Shown here: positions 33,560 through 46,441 of the stretch, one piece after another
Position numbering within the stretch: position 1 is the stretch's first letter
How the letters are laid out: each line of letters starts with the position of its first letter
DNA from: Stachybotrys elegans
Taxonomy: Eukaryota > Ascomycota > Sordariomycetes > Hypocreales > Stachybotryaceae
DNA length: 64,000 nucleotides
Direction of reading: 5' to 3'
Assembly (NCBI GenBank): GCA_020746835.1
Contig: JAGPNK010000012.1
Span: 1,178,001 to 1,242,000, forward strand
Program-made: the position numbers and the translations under genes
The notes under the pieces: model-generated
Told to the model about the DNA's origin: nothing
The model's input: the letters and a program-made list of their open reading frames with translations, nothing else
The model's database searches: none

Positions 33560-36500
33560 TATTAATTTTTTATTTCTATATTTTTCTTATAGTTAAGAAT
33601 TTTTTTAACCTTCTATTTTTATTCTAAGGTGGCTTTATTAATATATACTTTTCCAATATAAATAGTTCCTTCTATAGGTTCTAATAGTAAAATATAAAAG
33701 ACTAGGTATAGCTATATTTTATCTAGTAAATTAAGCTTATAGTTATTATTAGAGATATACTTTTTAACTAGAAATAGTTTAATATAGTAATAATTAAGTT
33801 TTTTATTAAGTTATTTTATATTAATATTTTTTATAGTAAGGTAAACTATATTCCCTTTCTAAAAGGTTAGTCTCTTTAACTATTTTCTATTATAATATTC
33901 TTTTATTTATTATTATATAAAGAGAATTTCTATTTAAAGCTATTTATATAGATTCTTTAAGTTATTTAACTTTAGTATTACCTTAAATACTAGGGATTCT
34001 TCTTTATATTTTTAATAGATATTAAGTATAAATCTAAAGTTTATATAAACTAGTATAAGTTTAATAGTTTTATTAACTAATATATTATAAGCAAGTTATA
34101 CTATAGATAATTTCTCTATTTAATTATTTTACTTATAGTTAATATAGTATTATAGATATATTTTAAGTATTTAGTTTATATATTTAGTCTATCTATTCAC
34201 TTATAGTCTTTATATTATACTAAGCTTATAATTTAAATCAATTTATACTATAAGGTATTACTAAAATTATAAGAAAAATAGCATTTCTCTATCTATAATA
34301 ATATTTAATAGTAATCCATAGATAGTAATAATATATTATAGAAAGATATATAAAAATTCCTTTATATTTATTAATTTATTATAAAAAATATAAAGATAGA
34401 ACTTTATAAGTCTATTAATAATAACTAGAATGCTATTATAAATATATTCTATTATAGAGTTTTATAATATTAATAGTTTAATAATAAAATCTATAGATAT
34501 TAACTTCTATAGTTAGAGTAGTACTTAAAGAGATTATAATTCTCTATAAGGCTTATATTATTATAATTTAGCCTTATTATAAATATTATATTATATAAGA
34601 ATATATTTAATATATTTCTTTATATTAGAAAACTTATAGTTCTATTTAATCTATTCTAGGGTTTTTATAACTCTTTAATATCTATATATAAATAACTTAT
34701 ATATATATTAAATAAAGTTATCCCTAATATTATTTAGCACTTAGTAGTATAATATTTATTCACTATTATCTATACTATTATTATATTCTTTAATTCTTTA
34801 TAATAGTAGATATACTATTTTAAAAAACATTTATAATACTTATATTATAGAATTTATATTTCTTTATTTATTTCTTTAGGGCTATATTAAGGGTATTAAA
34901 GCTATAGAGCTATTTAACTTATATTATTATTTTATTAGGGTTATAATAGTTAGTAATATAGTAATCATTAATAATTTTATATTCTATTTTATTTAGTAAG
35001 TAGACTTTCTCTCTATATATAGTTTATTTAGTTTCTATAATAGTATTTTATTTTTTAAAATCCCTAAAGTACTATTTTATAATAACTCTCTAGATTATTT
35101 TAAAATATTATTCTCTTAGTTATATATTTTCTATTTTTATAACTCTAGTTTACTATAAATATTTTTCTAGAGTTTTTTTAGGAGTTATTTATTAATAATA
35201 GACTGTTTATTATTAAAATCTAGTCTTTAGCTAATAGTATTTACTCTTTTATTCTCTATTTCCTTATAATAAATAATAATATAGTTAAATTAGATAAGGT
35301 ATTCTATATAACTAAGCTATTACTTATTTAATTTCTAAATAGTAGTAAAATAAGTAATATTTTTATAGTCTATAAAGATCTTAATTTAGTATTTACTATT
35401 TATATAGTAGTATTTAAATTCTCTAAAAGCTTTTACTATTATTAGGAATTCTTTATTATATATTAAATAGTTAAGTTCTACTCTATATAGTTTATATAAT
35501 CAAAATGTAATAAAGTGTAAATTCCTTTTATTATTTTTCTAGCTAATTTACACTCTATTTATAAAGTTAAATAAGTTAGTTTTAAATTTAATTTTTTATT
35601 TAAAATTAAAAGTCTTTAATATAGATTTACTAGTAATAGTATTCTTAATCTATTTAAAGACTTTCTATTATTTCTCTATCTATTAGAATTTAAATTCTTT
35701 CTATATAATGTCTATAAGGGATATAGTAATCTTTCTAAAATTTTTAATAAACTATTAGTAGTAGTTTACTAGGCTAATAAAGGATTATACTTTAGTAATA
35801 TTTATTAATAGTTTTTAATTCTTAATTACTATAATTTTCTTTAAATCTATTTAGATTTTATTATATAAGATAATATATTTTAGAAAAGCTACTTTTTTCT
35901 TATAGAATTTGCTTTTAAGGGAGTTAACTAGTAATTATATATTTTTAAAAAGCTATAGTACTTTATATATATATTCTTTATATTTCTTCTTATTATCTAA
36001 GAAAATCAGTATATTATTAAGATAGTATATAATAAAATATTAAGATGTTTTTTTAAAATATATATAATTATTTATTAAAATATTATAGATATATTAGTTA
36101 ATCTTTATAGTATAGTAAAGTACTTATAAAGCCTATACTTTATTCTAAATACTATCTTTTACTTATATCTTTCTTTTATTTAAATCTAGTTATATACTAA
36201 TATAAGGTTTAGTATTATAAAGATTATTTTACTATATAGTCTATCTTTTATTTTTTCTATTAGAGATAGTAGTATTCTATTTTTAATAGTAATAGTATTA
36301 AGCTATTAGTAGTTAATAATTAGTTATAGTTCTCTATTCTTTTTAAATATAAATATAACTAGATATCTAGCTAATAATTTAAATACTTAGATCTTTTCTT
36401 AGTATAGTATTTATTTTAAATACTCCTTAAGTACTTCCTTTTATTTTATATTAAAAATATATAGCTTATTAAAGTATAGTTATTTTTTATTAATAATATT

Positions 36501-39500
36501 AATTTTATAATTCTATTTAGAGTATTATAGTAGTTTTCCTTTAATCTTTTTATTAAAGAGCTTTCTATACTTATAGTATTATATTAGTATATTCTTTAGT
36601 TTTTCTTTTCTTTTTATTATTTTTTTTTTATTTCTTTAAGGTTCTTACTAAGCTTTTTAAACTATTATATTATTTAGTATATAATATAATTTACTTATTG
36701 TTTTTATTTTTATATCTATTTATATACTATTCTTTATAAAAGTAGTAAGAATTCTATTCTCTATTTATCTTTTTCTAGTTATTTAATAGAAGGTTAAAAT
36801 CTCTTTAAGTTTACTTTAATATAGCTAGATATAGTTTATTTAAGCAATTCTATTTAATTAGTTTTTTAGTTAATCTATAGATTATGCTTTTTAAACTATT
36901 TATATTTTAAAAGTATATTTACTATTTAGAACTTTCTAATATAGATATATATATATATATTACTATTTATAACTTATAAATAAAGGTAATTAATCTCTTT
37001 TATAATGTTTTCTTTTAGTAAAGTGTTTTTATTAGTATTTTAAATAGTAGTTTCTTATATTAGTTTCTATAGTAACTTAAGTCTATTTATAGTCTTAAAG
37101 CTAATATAGTTTTTCTATACTCTATAGTCTAAAAATACTATAAGCTATTATTTATTAATCTATATTTATATAATACATTTTTATTTTTTCCTATTATTAT
37201 TATATATATATAGAACCTTATGTCCTATACCCTAGTATTCTACTTTAAGGGGTATTTTTAGTTTTTTAATATATTATACTAATTTACAATCTTAGTATAT
37301 ATATATATTTTGCATTCTTTATATAAATAATTATAGTAGTTTAATACTTTTATATACTAATTACTATACTTCTAGTCTTTCTATTTAAAAATAAATAAAT
37401 TATATAATTATTTCCTTATTATTTAATAATTCTTAAGGTCTTAGTATATATAGTATTTAGATACTAGGGTTATTATAATTTTAGTAGAAAAGTAGTTATT
37501 TCTAAACTTATTTTTACTATATATCTTATATAAGTATATATAGTATAATACCTATAAGACTTTATTATAGTCTAGATAATCTCTATAAGTAATAGAGGCA
37601 TCTCTAGCTATCTATTTCTATTTTATTTATTCTTCTAGAGTTTAGATTATTCTTACTTTATAAATATAGAATTTATTATTATTAGGGCTCTATTTTCTAA
37701 TAATACTATTAAGTGCTTTAATAGTATACTCTATTTTTATCTCTTTAAAATAGTATATTAGTTATGTCTATATACTATATAAGTTTTATAGTGCTTTCTA
37801 TACTTTCTTACTATTCTAATTAAATTATATATTCTAGATTCTTTCTTTTATAAATTCTATAGGCTATTTATAGTTCTTATAGTTAATAATATTATTCTCT
37901 AAGACATTTAGTCTAAGTTCTATTATAATATTATACTTAGTGTATGTAAGGTATAAATATATAGTTCTTTAGTTTTAATAATGTATTTAGGTTTTTTCTA
38001 CTAGTTACCTTATTCTTTATAATTAAATTGCTTATTAGAATTACATAGAGATATTATTAATAGAGTTTCTATTTTAATTATATAACATTATAGTAATAAT
38101 TATACCTTATATAAGTCTTTATTTTTATTATCTTTTATTTTACTTCTCTAGGGCCTTTTATACTTACTATATATTTTATAGTATCTAGAAGTTATTTATA
38201 AAGTTCTAGTAGGTTTTAATAATCTTTTAAGAAAATCTAATAGATTTCTATTTAATAGCTTTATTTACTTAAAGTTATCCCTTATATAGATTCTAAATAT
38301 AGCTAACTGTTTATTAATTTAAATTAAAGTTATTTAACTATATTTCTTTAAACTAGTTCTATAGCTATAGTATATAATAATATTTAAAGTAATAATATTT
38401 CTTATATTTATAGAGTTTATAATTATTATTCTTATAATAGCTTTATCTAACTAAGGTATAGGGGTTTTTTTCTTTTATAAAAATAAGTTTAAGTATTTAA
38501 TACTTTTAATTCTCTAGTCCTTAGTAAAGCCCTTTTTTATTAAAATATTCCTTAGGTACATATCTATATTTAAGCTCTTTATTATAGAGTTTATTCTATT
38601 TAGTAAAGTTAAAGTTATTTTTCTATATAACTTTATAGTTATTTTAATTTAATAGGATTATAAGTCTATAGAGTTATGGCTTCTCTTTATTATATATAAT
38701 AACTACTACTATATATATTATAGTCTAGATATTAGTATTTCCTTTATTAAAAAGTAATATAAAGTATATATATTCTTTTTTATTTATTCTTCTAAATCCT
38801 TTTCTTTTAGATATTCCTACTTAGAATTTATTTTAAATTAGCTCTATATAGTTTTTTTAAATATAGCCTTTCTTATTATAATTATAATAGGTAATATTAT
38901 TTTTCTATTATATAGTACTAATACTAGTGTTTATAGCTTCTATATATATTCTATATAAAGTAGAGTATTCTTTTTATTACTTTCTATTTTAATTTATAAA
39001 GTAGCTAGTTCTTTTACTATTATTAATTATATATTTCTTCTTTTAGTCTTACTAATAGAAATATTTATTAATTTAAATAGCTATAATAGTATACTTAGCT
39101 ATAGTATTTAGTAGCTTTATTACTTTAATAAATTTATTTTTAACCTTATCCTTTAGCTCTATATAAATAAAATTAATAATAATTTCTTCTTTTTACTCTA
39201 GAATTAACTCTAGCTATTAGACTTTTATAATATATAAAGTAGTTAACTTAGTTTACTAAAGACTTTTAAGCTTAATAATAGCTTACTACTTTTTATTAAT
39301 AATACTAAATAAGTTTTTAATTTATATTTTAAATTTCTTAAAGTTTTTAAAGGTATTTATAGTTTTATTATAGTATAAGTTCTTTATATTTACTAGCTTA
39401 GCTATTTATATATATTAGTCTTATAGAACTAGAGTAAATATTTTCTTAGTATTTCTTTTTAAATAAATAACTATAAAGTTAATTCTAGTCTTATTGTTTT

Positions 39501-39700
39501 TAAGAGTTATTAAAAAATGAGTAAAGTAGATTTTAAGCTATTTAAAGAAGTCTTTAATTTTATTAGGATTACTATTAAACTTATTAGATTTATTAATCTT
39601 AAGAATATATTCTTTTTTATATATACCTTACCCTACTTTAGCTATAGTAGCTTTTTTAGTTATAATATAAACTATATTAGTAATAAGGTTATAAGTATTA
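33560..39700 (-). pseudogene. pol: Gypsy gag-pol remnant
   Basis: The minus strand carries RT then RNase H/integrase remnants, with RT at about 36300-35850 and integrase at about 34700-34400. Stops are frequent. The gag/protease part (about 37-39.7 kb) is inferred from position only. Confidence 0.75.
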
Positions 39701-39991
39701 ATATATCTAAGTAAAACTTTATTTTACTTATATAGGGTATTATTCTACTATATAAGTATATTAATTATATTTTATATAACCTTAATATTATTTAGCTATT
39801 TCTAGGTTAATCCTTTTATTATATTTATAGTATTAAAATAGTTCCTAAGTATTTAAATCTCTACTTTAAGCTTTATATTACTAGAGAGTATATTAACTAT
39901 TTTATTATTATTTAATTAAAGTAATATATATATTTTTAAAAGTATTATCTAAGAGAGTATATAGTAACTGTTTAAATAAAAGCTATTAATA

Positions 39992-40379
39992 TATAATAGT
40001 TAGGTTTTTAACTATAATTAAATCTAATTATATTAGGGTTAGTTATTAGTAAAGTAGTTAGAGTATATATACTATTAGGTATATATTATATTTAATAATA
40101 GTTAAATACTTAAGATATATAGTAGTTAAGGTAATTAAGTTATATTAATAGCTAGTAGGCTTTTTAGCTAAATATACTCTATAGAATCTTTTTATTTATA
40201 TATTAGAGGAATTAACTATTCTTTTAGAGTAAACTAACTTACTTCTATAAGGGACTAAGTTATTTCTATAAGAAACTAGTCTAGTCTATTAGGACTGGTA
40301 GTTTAGTTCTATAAGTCCTTTTAGTCCCTATGGGTTATATGACTAGTTATGTAGCCCTTGTAGTTATTGCATTATAATA
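39992..40379 (-). repeat. Gypsy 5' LTR
   Basis: A 388 bp direct repeat of the left LTR. It begins tataatagttagg and ends attataata, just before the CTTAC duplication. Confidence 0.9.
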
Positions 40380-40393
40380 CTTACTACTCTATA

Positions 40394-42246
40394 GGCAGTA
40401 CTAGTTAGTAAAGTAAACTAAATACTAAACTAAGCTATAAGTTATAATAATTTACTTTAAATAATTATTTCACTACTAAATTAAGGCTAAATATAATTTA
40501 AAATAGAGAAACTAATTAATTTTATAATAAAATATTATTAGAAAAATCCTTAGTTCTCTTTATACTTAGTAGTAGAATATTTTAGTATTTCTTAAGCTAC
40601 CCTTTAATAGTAGGTTAAGGTACTACTTAAGGTAAAAGGAAATAAAAACACTAATAAAAATCTTTTAGATATTAAGAAAAAGGCTATTTGTATTTATATT
40701 AATTGCCTTAATTATATTAATATATTTATATACCTAGAATTTATTTATAATACTACTAATATAATCTTGAAAGAATAGCAGTCTATAGTAACCCTACTTA
40801 ATAATATTATTACTATTAGACTATATTAGACTTTCTGGTTTCTTTAGCAATATAACTATTCCTTAGTATACTATAAGATACTTAACTTTAAGTAGTAGAA
40901 AGTAGAGAATTTAAAGTCTATTTAAAGTTACTTTAAATAGTTTTATAAAGTTATTAAAAGTAAGGGAATTTTTCTAGCTAATATATAGAATATAGATAAA
41001 ATAGACTTTAAAATTAGCATTAATACTAACTCTATTATTATAATAAAAAGAAAATAGAATCACTACTTTATTATTTTAATAAATAAAGAGTTAGTAATAG
41101 TAATTAAGGCTATCTTTACTACTAGTAGTATTATCCCTCTATTCCTTATTCTATTTATAAAATCGTACTTAGTGTATTAGTATAATAAGATTTAGGAGCT
41201 ATATCTATATAATAAAATAGCTATTATTAAAACTGGGTTTTTAAATGATAAATTTACCCTAGAATAACTGTATTACTTTAAGCAATATATAGTAAAGGCC
41301 TAGGTAAGAAAAAAATATCTTCTAATAGTTAATAGGTATAGTAGTCACTATATAAGGCAGTTTATTTAATTCTATAATAATTATAGTATTATTCCCTTTA
41401 AAATGCTAGTAAACCTTATATATATCCTTTAGTCTCTTAATATATGTATTTTTTAGCTATATAAGTATTATTATAGTAATACCCTAGACTACTTTATCTA
41501 TAATAGTACTATAGAAATTAATAAGCTAGAATTTATCTCTATTATTAAGAAGGTTAGAAAGAAGGTATTTAAGTTATTTACTATTACTTTTACTTTTAGA
41601 AAGTTTAGAATCTATTCTTTTAATTTCTTAAAGGTTATATAGAAAGTTATAGCCTAGTAAGTTACTATAATCCCTTTACTATTACTATATACTTTATCTT
41701 CTAATTTAATAATACTAATAATATACTATTAACTTAATAAAACTATAAGTAAAATTAAAACTATAATTACTAGTAATTCTACCTTTAGCCTAAAAAAGGT
41801 AATATTACTAAATTACTTTATTAAAAATACTTTATTTAGTATAGTTATAGATATATAACTATAGTAAGATCTTAGCTATATATAGTATACTAAAACTATT
41901 AGATTATAAAGAAAGGCTATAAAAAATAATAGACTATAGACTAAAGGCATTTTAAGTGTTATAAAAGCTTATAATATAATTATATAGAAGAAAGATATAT
42001 AAAAGGCTTAAGCTTAGTATATTTTAGCTATTTATAAAAAAAAGCACTATAATATAGTAAAAAGGGCATTTAAAGAAACTATAAAAACTATATAAGCTTG
42101 GAGATAAGATAGAGTATTACCTCCTGCAGAGATTATTAAAACTAGACGCAGGAAATATATATTGTTAAGATTTTAATTAAAGCTATTCTAATTATTATAA
42201 TCTAGCTCAATTTGGTATCCAGCTTACTTTGCTAACTAGCACTGCC
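40394..42246 (+). mobile_element. Fot1/Pogo-type DNA transposon, 1853 bp
   Basis: Inverted termini start ggcagtactagttagtaaag at 40394 and, as reverse complement, ggcagtgctagttagcaaag from 42246. Similarity runs for about 55-60 bp and the differences are almost all transitions, with the left end carrying the A/T state. TA flanks both ends (40392-40393 and 42247-42248). The size and TIR length fit Fot1/Pot2 elements of ascomycetes. Its left TSD lies only 7 bp beyond the Gypsy target duplication. Confidence 0.92.
40550..42165 (+). pseudogene. Pogo/Fot1 DDE transposase remnant
   Basis: The plus strand shows, through RIP stops, the order of a Pogo-family transposase: a helix-turn-helix/CENP-B-like N-terminal part (40550-40800), the first Asp block (about 40990-41010), a Lys-Ser-His region, the second Asp block with the SH motif (about 41320-41350), a proline/leucine-rich IIPF segment and third acidic block to about 41500, and a basic C-terminus. 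Many in-frame stops make it dead. Confidence 0.85.
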
Positions 42247-42248
42247 TA

Positions 42249-42574
42249 AGGCAGTGTAGGCCCGACGAAGCCGCTGAAAGGTGGGGCGGGCACGAGTACT
42301 CGTCCAAATGGGCTCTGCATCCACCCGCGCGAATCTCCAACACTCATGTCCATCCAAACAAGTAGGTGTACTGTGTATGTATTCATTTAGCTCCAGCTTT
42401 TTTCTGTTCAAAGATTCTGCTACGTCGTCGAGATCAGAGGATACACAACCAGAAGCGCTACTAGATGAAATACTGCTCATTGCCTAAGAAGAAGCAGACA
42501 AGAAGAGCCGGCAAACTAGACTAATATTGTAGAAGTTATGAGTCTGAAGCCATACCCCACAGCAATATATTCGA
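42249..42574. other. Flank between transposon and sugar transporter
   Basis: Normal-composition DNA at the 3' side of the transporter. The two overlapping short frames here are not convincing genes. Confidence 0.5.
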
Positions 42575-44361
42575 CTACACCACCTCTGCGTGCGATCCAA
42601 TTGACTTCTCCTGAGGGCTCATGTCACATCCATGTTCCTTGTTCAGTCTCTCGTGCAAGAGTTCCGTGCGCCTCTCGAACTCCTTCTCCTCGTCCCAAGT
42701 GAATGCACTCTTGCTGGCAAACAAGTAGTCGATCTCTTCCAATGTGCGGCCGGCAGTTTCGGGGAGGAAGCAGTACACCAGCGGAATGTAGGCAAACATG
42801 GCACTGTAAATGTTAGCGGCCAGTTGGGACTGGAAGTTGGTTACTCACGCTCCAAAAACGTAGAAAGTCTGCGCCGTGTTAGTAATTACCAGACTGTGGG
42901 TTGGTGGTTCATACCTTTTCGCCAATGCCAGAAAACATGACAGGCACCAGAAGAGAGCCTCCACCGTATCCAACAGCCCATCCGGCCACACCAAACGCGT
43001 TTCCCTTGGCTCGGAGCCAGGTTGGGAAGATCTCGGTGGGATATATGAAAGGGATCAGCAGCCAAGAGGAACTGAAGATCAAGAGGTAGATGAACACCAT
43101 AGTCGCAGCTGCCGTGCCGTACTGAGTAGCCTGGTCTGGGTTGTTGATGGCTCCCCGGAAGAGGCCGCCGATAATGAACAGGCTGATGCCGAGGGCAACG
43201 GCACCCCAGTAGAGGGTACGTCGACGGCCGACTCTATCGATGGTAAAGGCCGCAATCGCAGTACCGAGAATGCCAACCAGCATCAGCAAGCCGGACAACC
43301 AGCCGGACTTGACATCATCAAAGCCGGCTGTGCGATAGATTGTTCCAGAACTACAACAGTTAGCAAGCGAATGACGTAGAGGCGGCCGACTCACTAGATA
43401 ACCACAGCGGCGATTCCCGTGCCGTATTGCATGAGCACCTGAAGCCAGAAAGCCAGCTGAATGCGGCGGCCAAGGTGAATGTCTCCGGATCCGATACCGA
43501 AAAACATCTTGATGTAGTTGGTTTTGGCGTACTCGGACTCCTCTTCCACCACGGCCACAATCTCCCGATACTCCTTCTGCGCCTCGGGGTGTTCGGCGTC
43601 ACCATCCCCGCGCAGCTTTGCAATAATTTCCAGCGCTTCTTCAGGTCTCCCTGCCTTGACCAGCCATCGTGGGGATTCCGGGACCAAGAGGCTTAGTATG
43701 GCCAGGGCGATGACGGGGATGATCTGAATGGCAAACTCGAAACGCCAGCGGAACTGACCACCGCCCGTCTCAGTAAAGGACGTGCCGAAGCCAATCCAAG
43801 CTGCGAGGGCGATACCGGAGAAATTGGCCAAGAATGTAAGGGCGATTTGTTTGCCTCTGTGTGATGCAGCAGAGAGTTCGGCAGTCCACATTGGCGCAAT
43901 GACAAGGATAAAGGCAACACCCATACCGGCAACAAATCGTGCGCAAAGGAGGTGTGCGATGTTGACGGCAGAGGCTTGTAGGATGACGCCAGCCATGCAC
44001 CAGAAACAGGCCATCCACATGCCCTTGATTCGGCCATAGTTGTCAGAAAAGCTGCCAGCCCAAAAGGCCGCAAAGAGAGAGCCACTACTGATGTTAGATG
44101 TTCTCCTAGAGGAGACGTGACAGTGTTGTTGGAGACGTACCAGTAGTATATCGCAGCGATACCGCCCTGGAGTGAGGGCTTGATGACTTGGTCATTTTCG
44201 TCCGTGTATCCCATACGACGCCCAAACTCGGGGGACACCGTCACAGCGCCCATAACGCCCTGGCTGATGCCTTCGTAGGAGATGGCGACGGCAGAGGCTG
44301 CTGTGACAAGTCTCAGCAGTTGCTGTCCGGACATGGACTTCCAGCTCTGGCGGTTCCACAT
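42575..44361 (-). CDS. MFS sugar porter (hexose transporter-like)
   Basis: Exons are 44361-44141, 44084-43395, 43350-42915, 42868-42849 (a 20 bp micro-exon) and 42803-42575, giving 531 residues. The frame is open upstream to 44556, but MWNRQSWKSMSGQQLLR is the family-like start. Sugar-porter signatures are visible: EGISQGVMGAV in TM1, RFVAGMGVAF, PESPRWLVKAGRPEEA after TM6, DRVGRRRTLY, and PETAGRTLEEIDYLF after TM12. It imports a sugar at the plasma membrane; the sugar is unknown. It shares a 359 bp divergent promoter with a Zn2Cys6 factor that may control it. The first acceptor is uncertain by 3 bp. Confidence 0.9.
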
Positions 44362-44720
44362 GTTGATGATTGGTAGGTGTTGGTGAGATGCTGTCCAGGA
44401 TGAGTGATTGTCAAGATCTCTGAGACGTCCAGGATGCCTCATTATATCTGTTTTCCCCAGATCAATAATTGGAGAACCCCATGGGGATTCCCTGGAGAAG
44501 TTGGGGAGCATTGGCATGTCATCTCGTCTCGAATTGCCAACAAAGGTTAGTTTCATGGTGGTTTCTGTTACGCCATTAGCTCGTCAATAATTCGCGATGG
44601 CTGATTTAGCGTGGCAGGGCCCGATTTAATGTCTGAAAAGCTCCGGATAACATGGTGATCTTGCCCCCGCCCTCGTCTCGAATTCCTTTTCCAATTCTCA
44701 TCATCAAACACCTGAACGAC
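44362..44720. promoter_or_regulatory. Bidirectional promoter: sugar porter and Zn2Cys6 gene
   Basis: A 359 bp head-to-head spacer that probably holds both promoters. Confidence 0.5.
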
Positions 44721-46441
44721 ATGGGCCGGATGCGATCTCGGAACGGCTGGTGAGTGAGATGGCCCGGCGGTTGGGAATAGCTGACATGGAAAGCTTGACG
44801 TGCCGAGAACGCCACGTTAAATGTATGTTTACCGAGACGAGAGACGGGCTGTTATTGACTTTGCAGGTGACGAGACGAGACCGACCTGTGGGCAATGCCT
44901 CAAGCAAAAAGATCGACCGTGCCGCTGGCATAATCCATCCCCTCAGCTGAAGATTAGGCAATACCAACCGAAGCGCATGGATGAAGACTCCCAACCAGTG
45001 CCGGAAGGAGAGATGTCATCCCCGGACTCTGGCTCTATACGACAGCCATCTGCGTGGCAAGACCTACAATCACCCGCCGCCGCACTTTCCACAGACCTTA
45101 GTCAGGATGAATTCCATCCATACAGTGATCCGTCTCCTATGAGCGTTTGGAGTCCCAACGCTACTCTAGAGCTTTCACGCCAGGAGGCTTACTATTTGCA
45201 TCACTTTTCCACCCACCTGGCTCGGTGGTTAGACTGCACTGATGCATCACGTCAGTTTGCGCTTAATGTGACCACCCTTGCTAAGAGCTCCTCGATTCTT
45301 CTATATGCCATCATCTCCTATGCTGCTCACCATCTAGGAGATGGCGACACAGCTGATGAGTCGCAAGAAAAGTGCATACAGCTCCTCATCCCTTCGCTCA
45401 GTACCGAAGTTGCCACCCATGAAGCGATTCTATGCGCCATAGTTATCTTGCGGGTATGCGAGCAGCTGAGTGGTAAGTATTGCAGTCTTATCGAGTTCTC
45501 ATCTAACCTGGCCAGTCACTGTCATGGGGAGTGATCAGGAGAGGCATCTGGCTGGGTTGAGTGCTCTGCTCAAGAAATCCCAAGGCCGACAAGTAGACCC
45601 CTCGGCACCTACACTCTCTCAGGCCGCCTTTTGGGTCTATGTGCGACAGTGCCTCTATAACGCCTGCGTCAACCAGCAGCCGCCGAATTTGGATTTCGAT
45701 TTGGTCGTCATGGCACCCCCGCATGAGGGCGCTGATGTCAAGTCAGAGACAGCCTGGGCAAATACCATGACATGGATTTGTGCTACCGTAGTGCATTTCT
45801 GTTTTCAAACCACCGTGTACTTGGAGCCCTCAATGAGGCTGCAAAGGTGGTACGAGCTGTCCGAGGCCGTTGAGAACTGGAACAGAATGAAGCCGAGTAC
45901 ATTTGAACCGATATGGTCTGGCGAGGGAGACCCTTTTCCAGAGATATTCTTTACAGCAGACTGGCATGGTAGGCAGCCCGGATCCTTAAATAATCTCATC
46001 TAACAGTACAGTGATGGCATTTGGGTTCTATCACCTCGCTAGAATGCTTTTAAAAGTCTACCGTCCATCTACGCGGTTTGCCATTCGAAATATCCAACAA
46101 ACCATGCCGGAATCTGATGTGAGTTATCCTAAAAGAGTAACGACTTATATTGACATGTCAGTCTGTCATGGAACATGCACGGGCCCTGTGTGGTTCATGC
46201 AAAAGCTCTCCAGGAACTGTACCATCCCTCATTACACTATGTCATTCTACATTTATTTGTAAGTCTCTATGCAACGTTATCAACTTCATCTAACTTCTAA
46301 GGGGGGCCCTTGATGACAGATAAGCGGGAGCAAACGACTCTGATCACCATGCTCCAGGATCTCGAGGCATCGCATGCCTGGCCAACAGCCTGGATAATTG
46401 ATGCTTTACAAGAAGAATGGTCAAGATGCGAATGTATTTAA
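44721..46441 (+). CDS. Zn2Cys6 transcription factor
   Basis: Seven exons, 44721-44749, 44794-44822, 44867-45472, 45516-45968, 46012-46118, 46162-46258 and 46302-46441, give 486 residues. Six introns of 43-44 bp keep frame. Two tiny 29 bp exons build the zinc cluster, which after splicing reads C-x2-C-x6-C-x5-C-x2-C-x6-C (GCLTCRERHVKC, TCGQCLKQKDRPC). The rest matches the fungal-specific factor type with HHFSTHLARWLDCTD and the usual end GPLMTDKREQ...EEW. It is a nuclear regulator, probably of the adjacent sugar porter (inference). Its stop codon overlaps the stop of the convergent gene. Confidence 0.92.

Larger units (their letters stand above)
31149..40379 (-). mobile_element. Ty3/Gypsy LTR retrotransposon, RIP-inactivated
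   Basis: Direct LTRs lie at 39992-40379 (388 bp, 5' LTR on the minus strand) and at 31149-31499 plus about 32731-32787 (3' LTR, split by an insertion). Flanking CTTAC at 31144-31148 and 40380-40384 is a 5 bp target duplication. LTR ends read TA...TA, as expected of TG...CA after RIP. The minus strand keeps recognisable Gypsy signals: the reverse transcriptase stretch before and through the YxDD box (36150-35900; YxDD near 36029-36009), then an integrase region (about 34700-34400). The order confirms minus-strand orientation. It cannot encode functional protein. Confidence 0.9.
30695..42246. other. RIP-mutated AT-rich transposon island
   Basis: The stretch is nearly devoid of CpA/TpG and CpG and full of TpA, and its coding remnants carry many in-frame TAA/TAG. 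Small unmutated patches remain at 31056-31143, 31690-31910 and after about 42100. Normal composition returns sharply after the Fot1-like element ends. Confidence 0.93.

Noticed and set aside
39517..39714. 65-residue ORF in the island
   Set aside because: Composition is that of RIP-mutated DNA; it lies inside the Gypsy remnant with no family signal.
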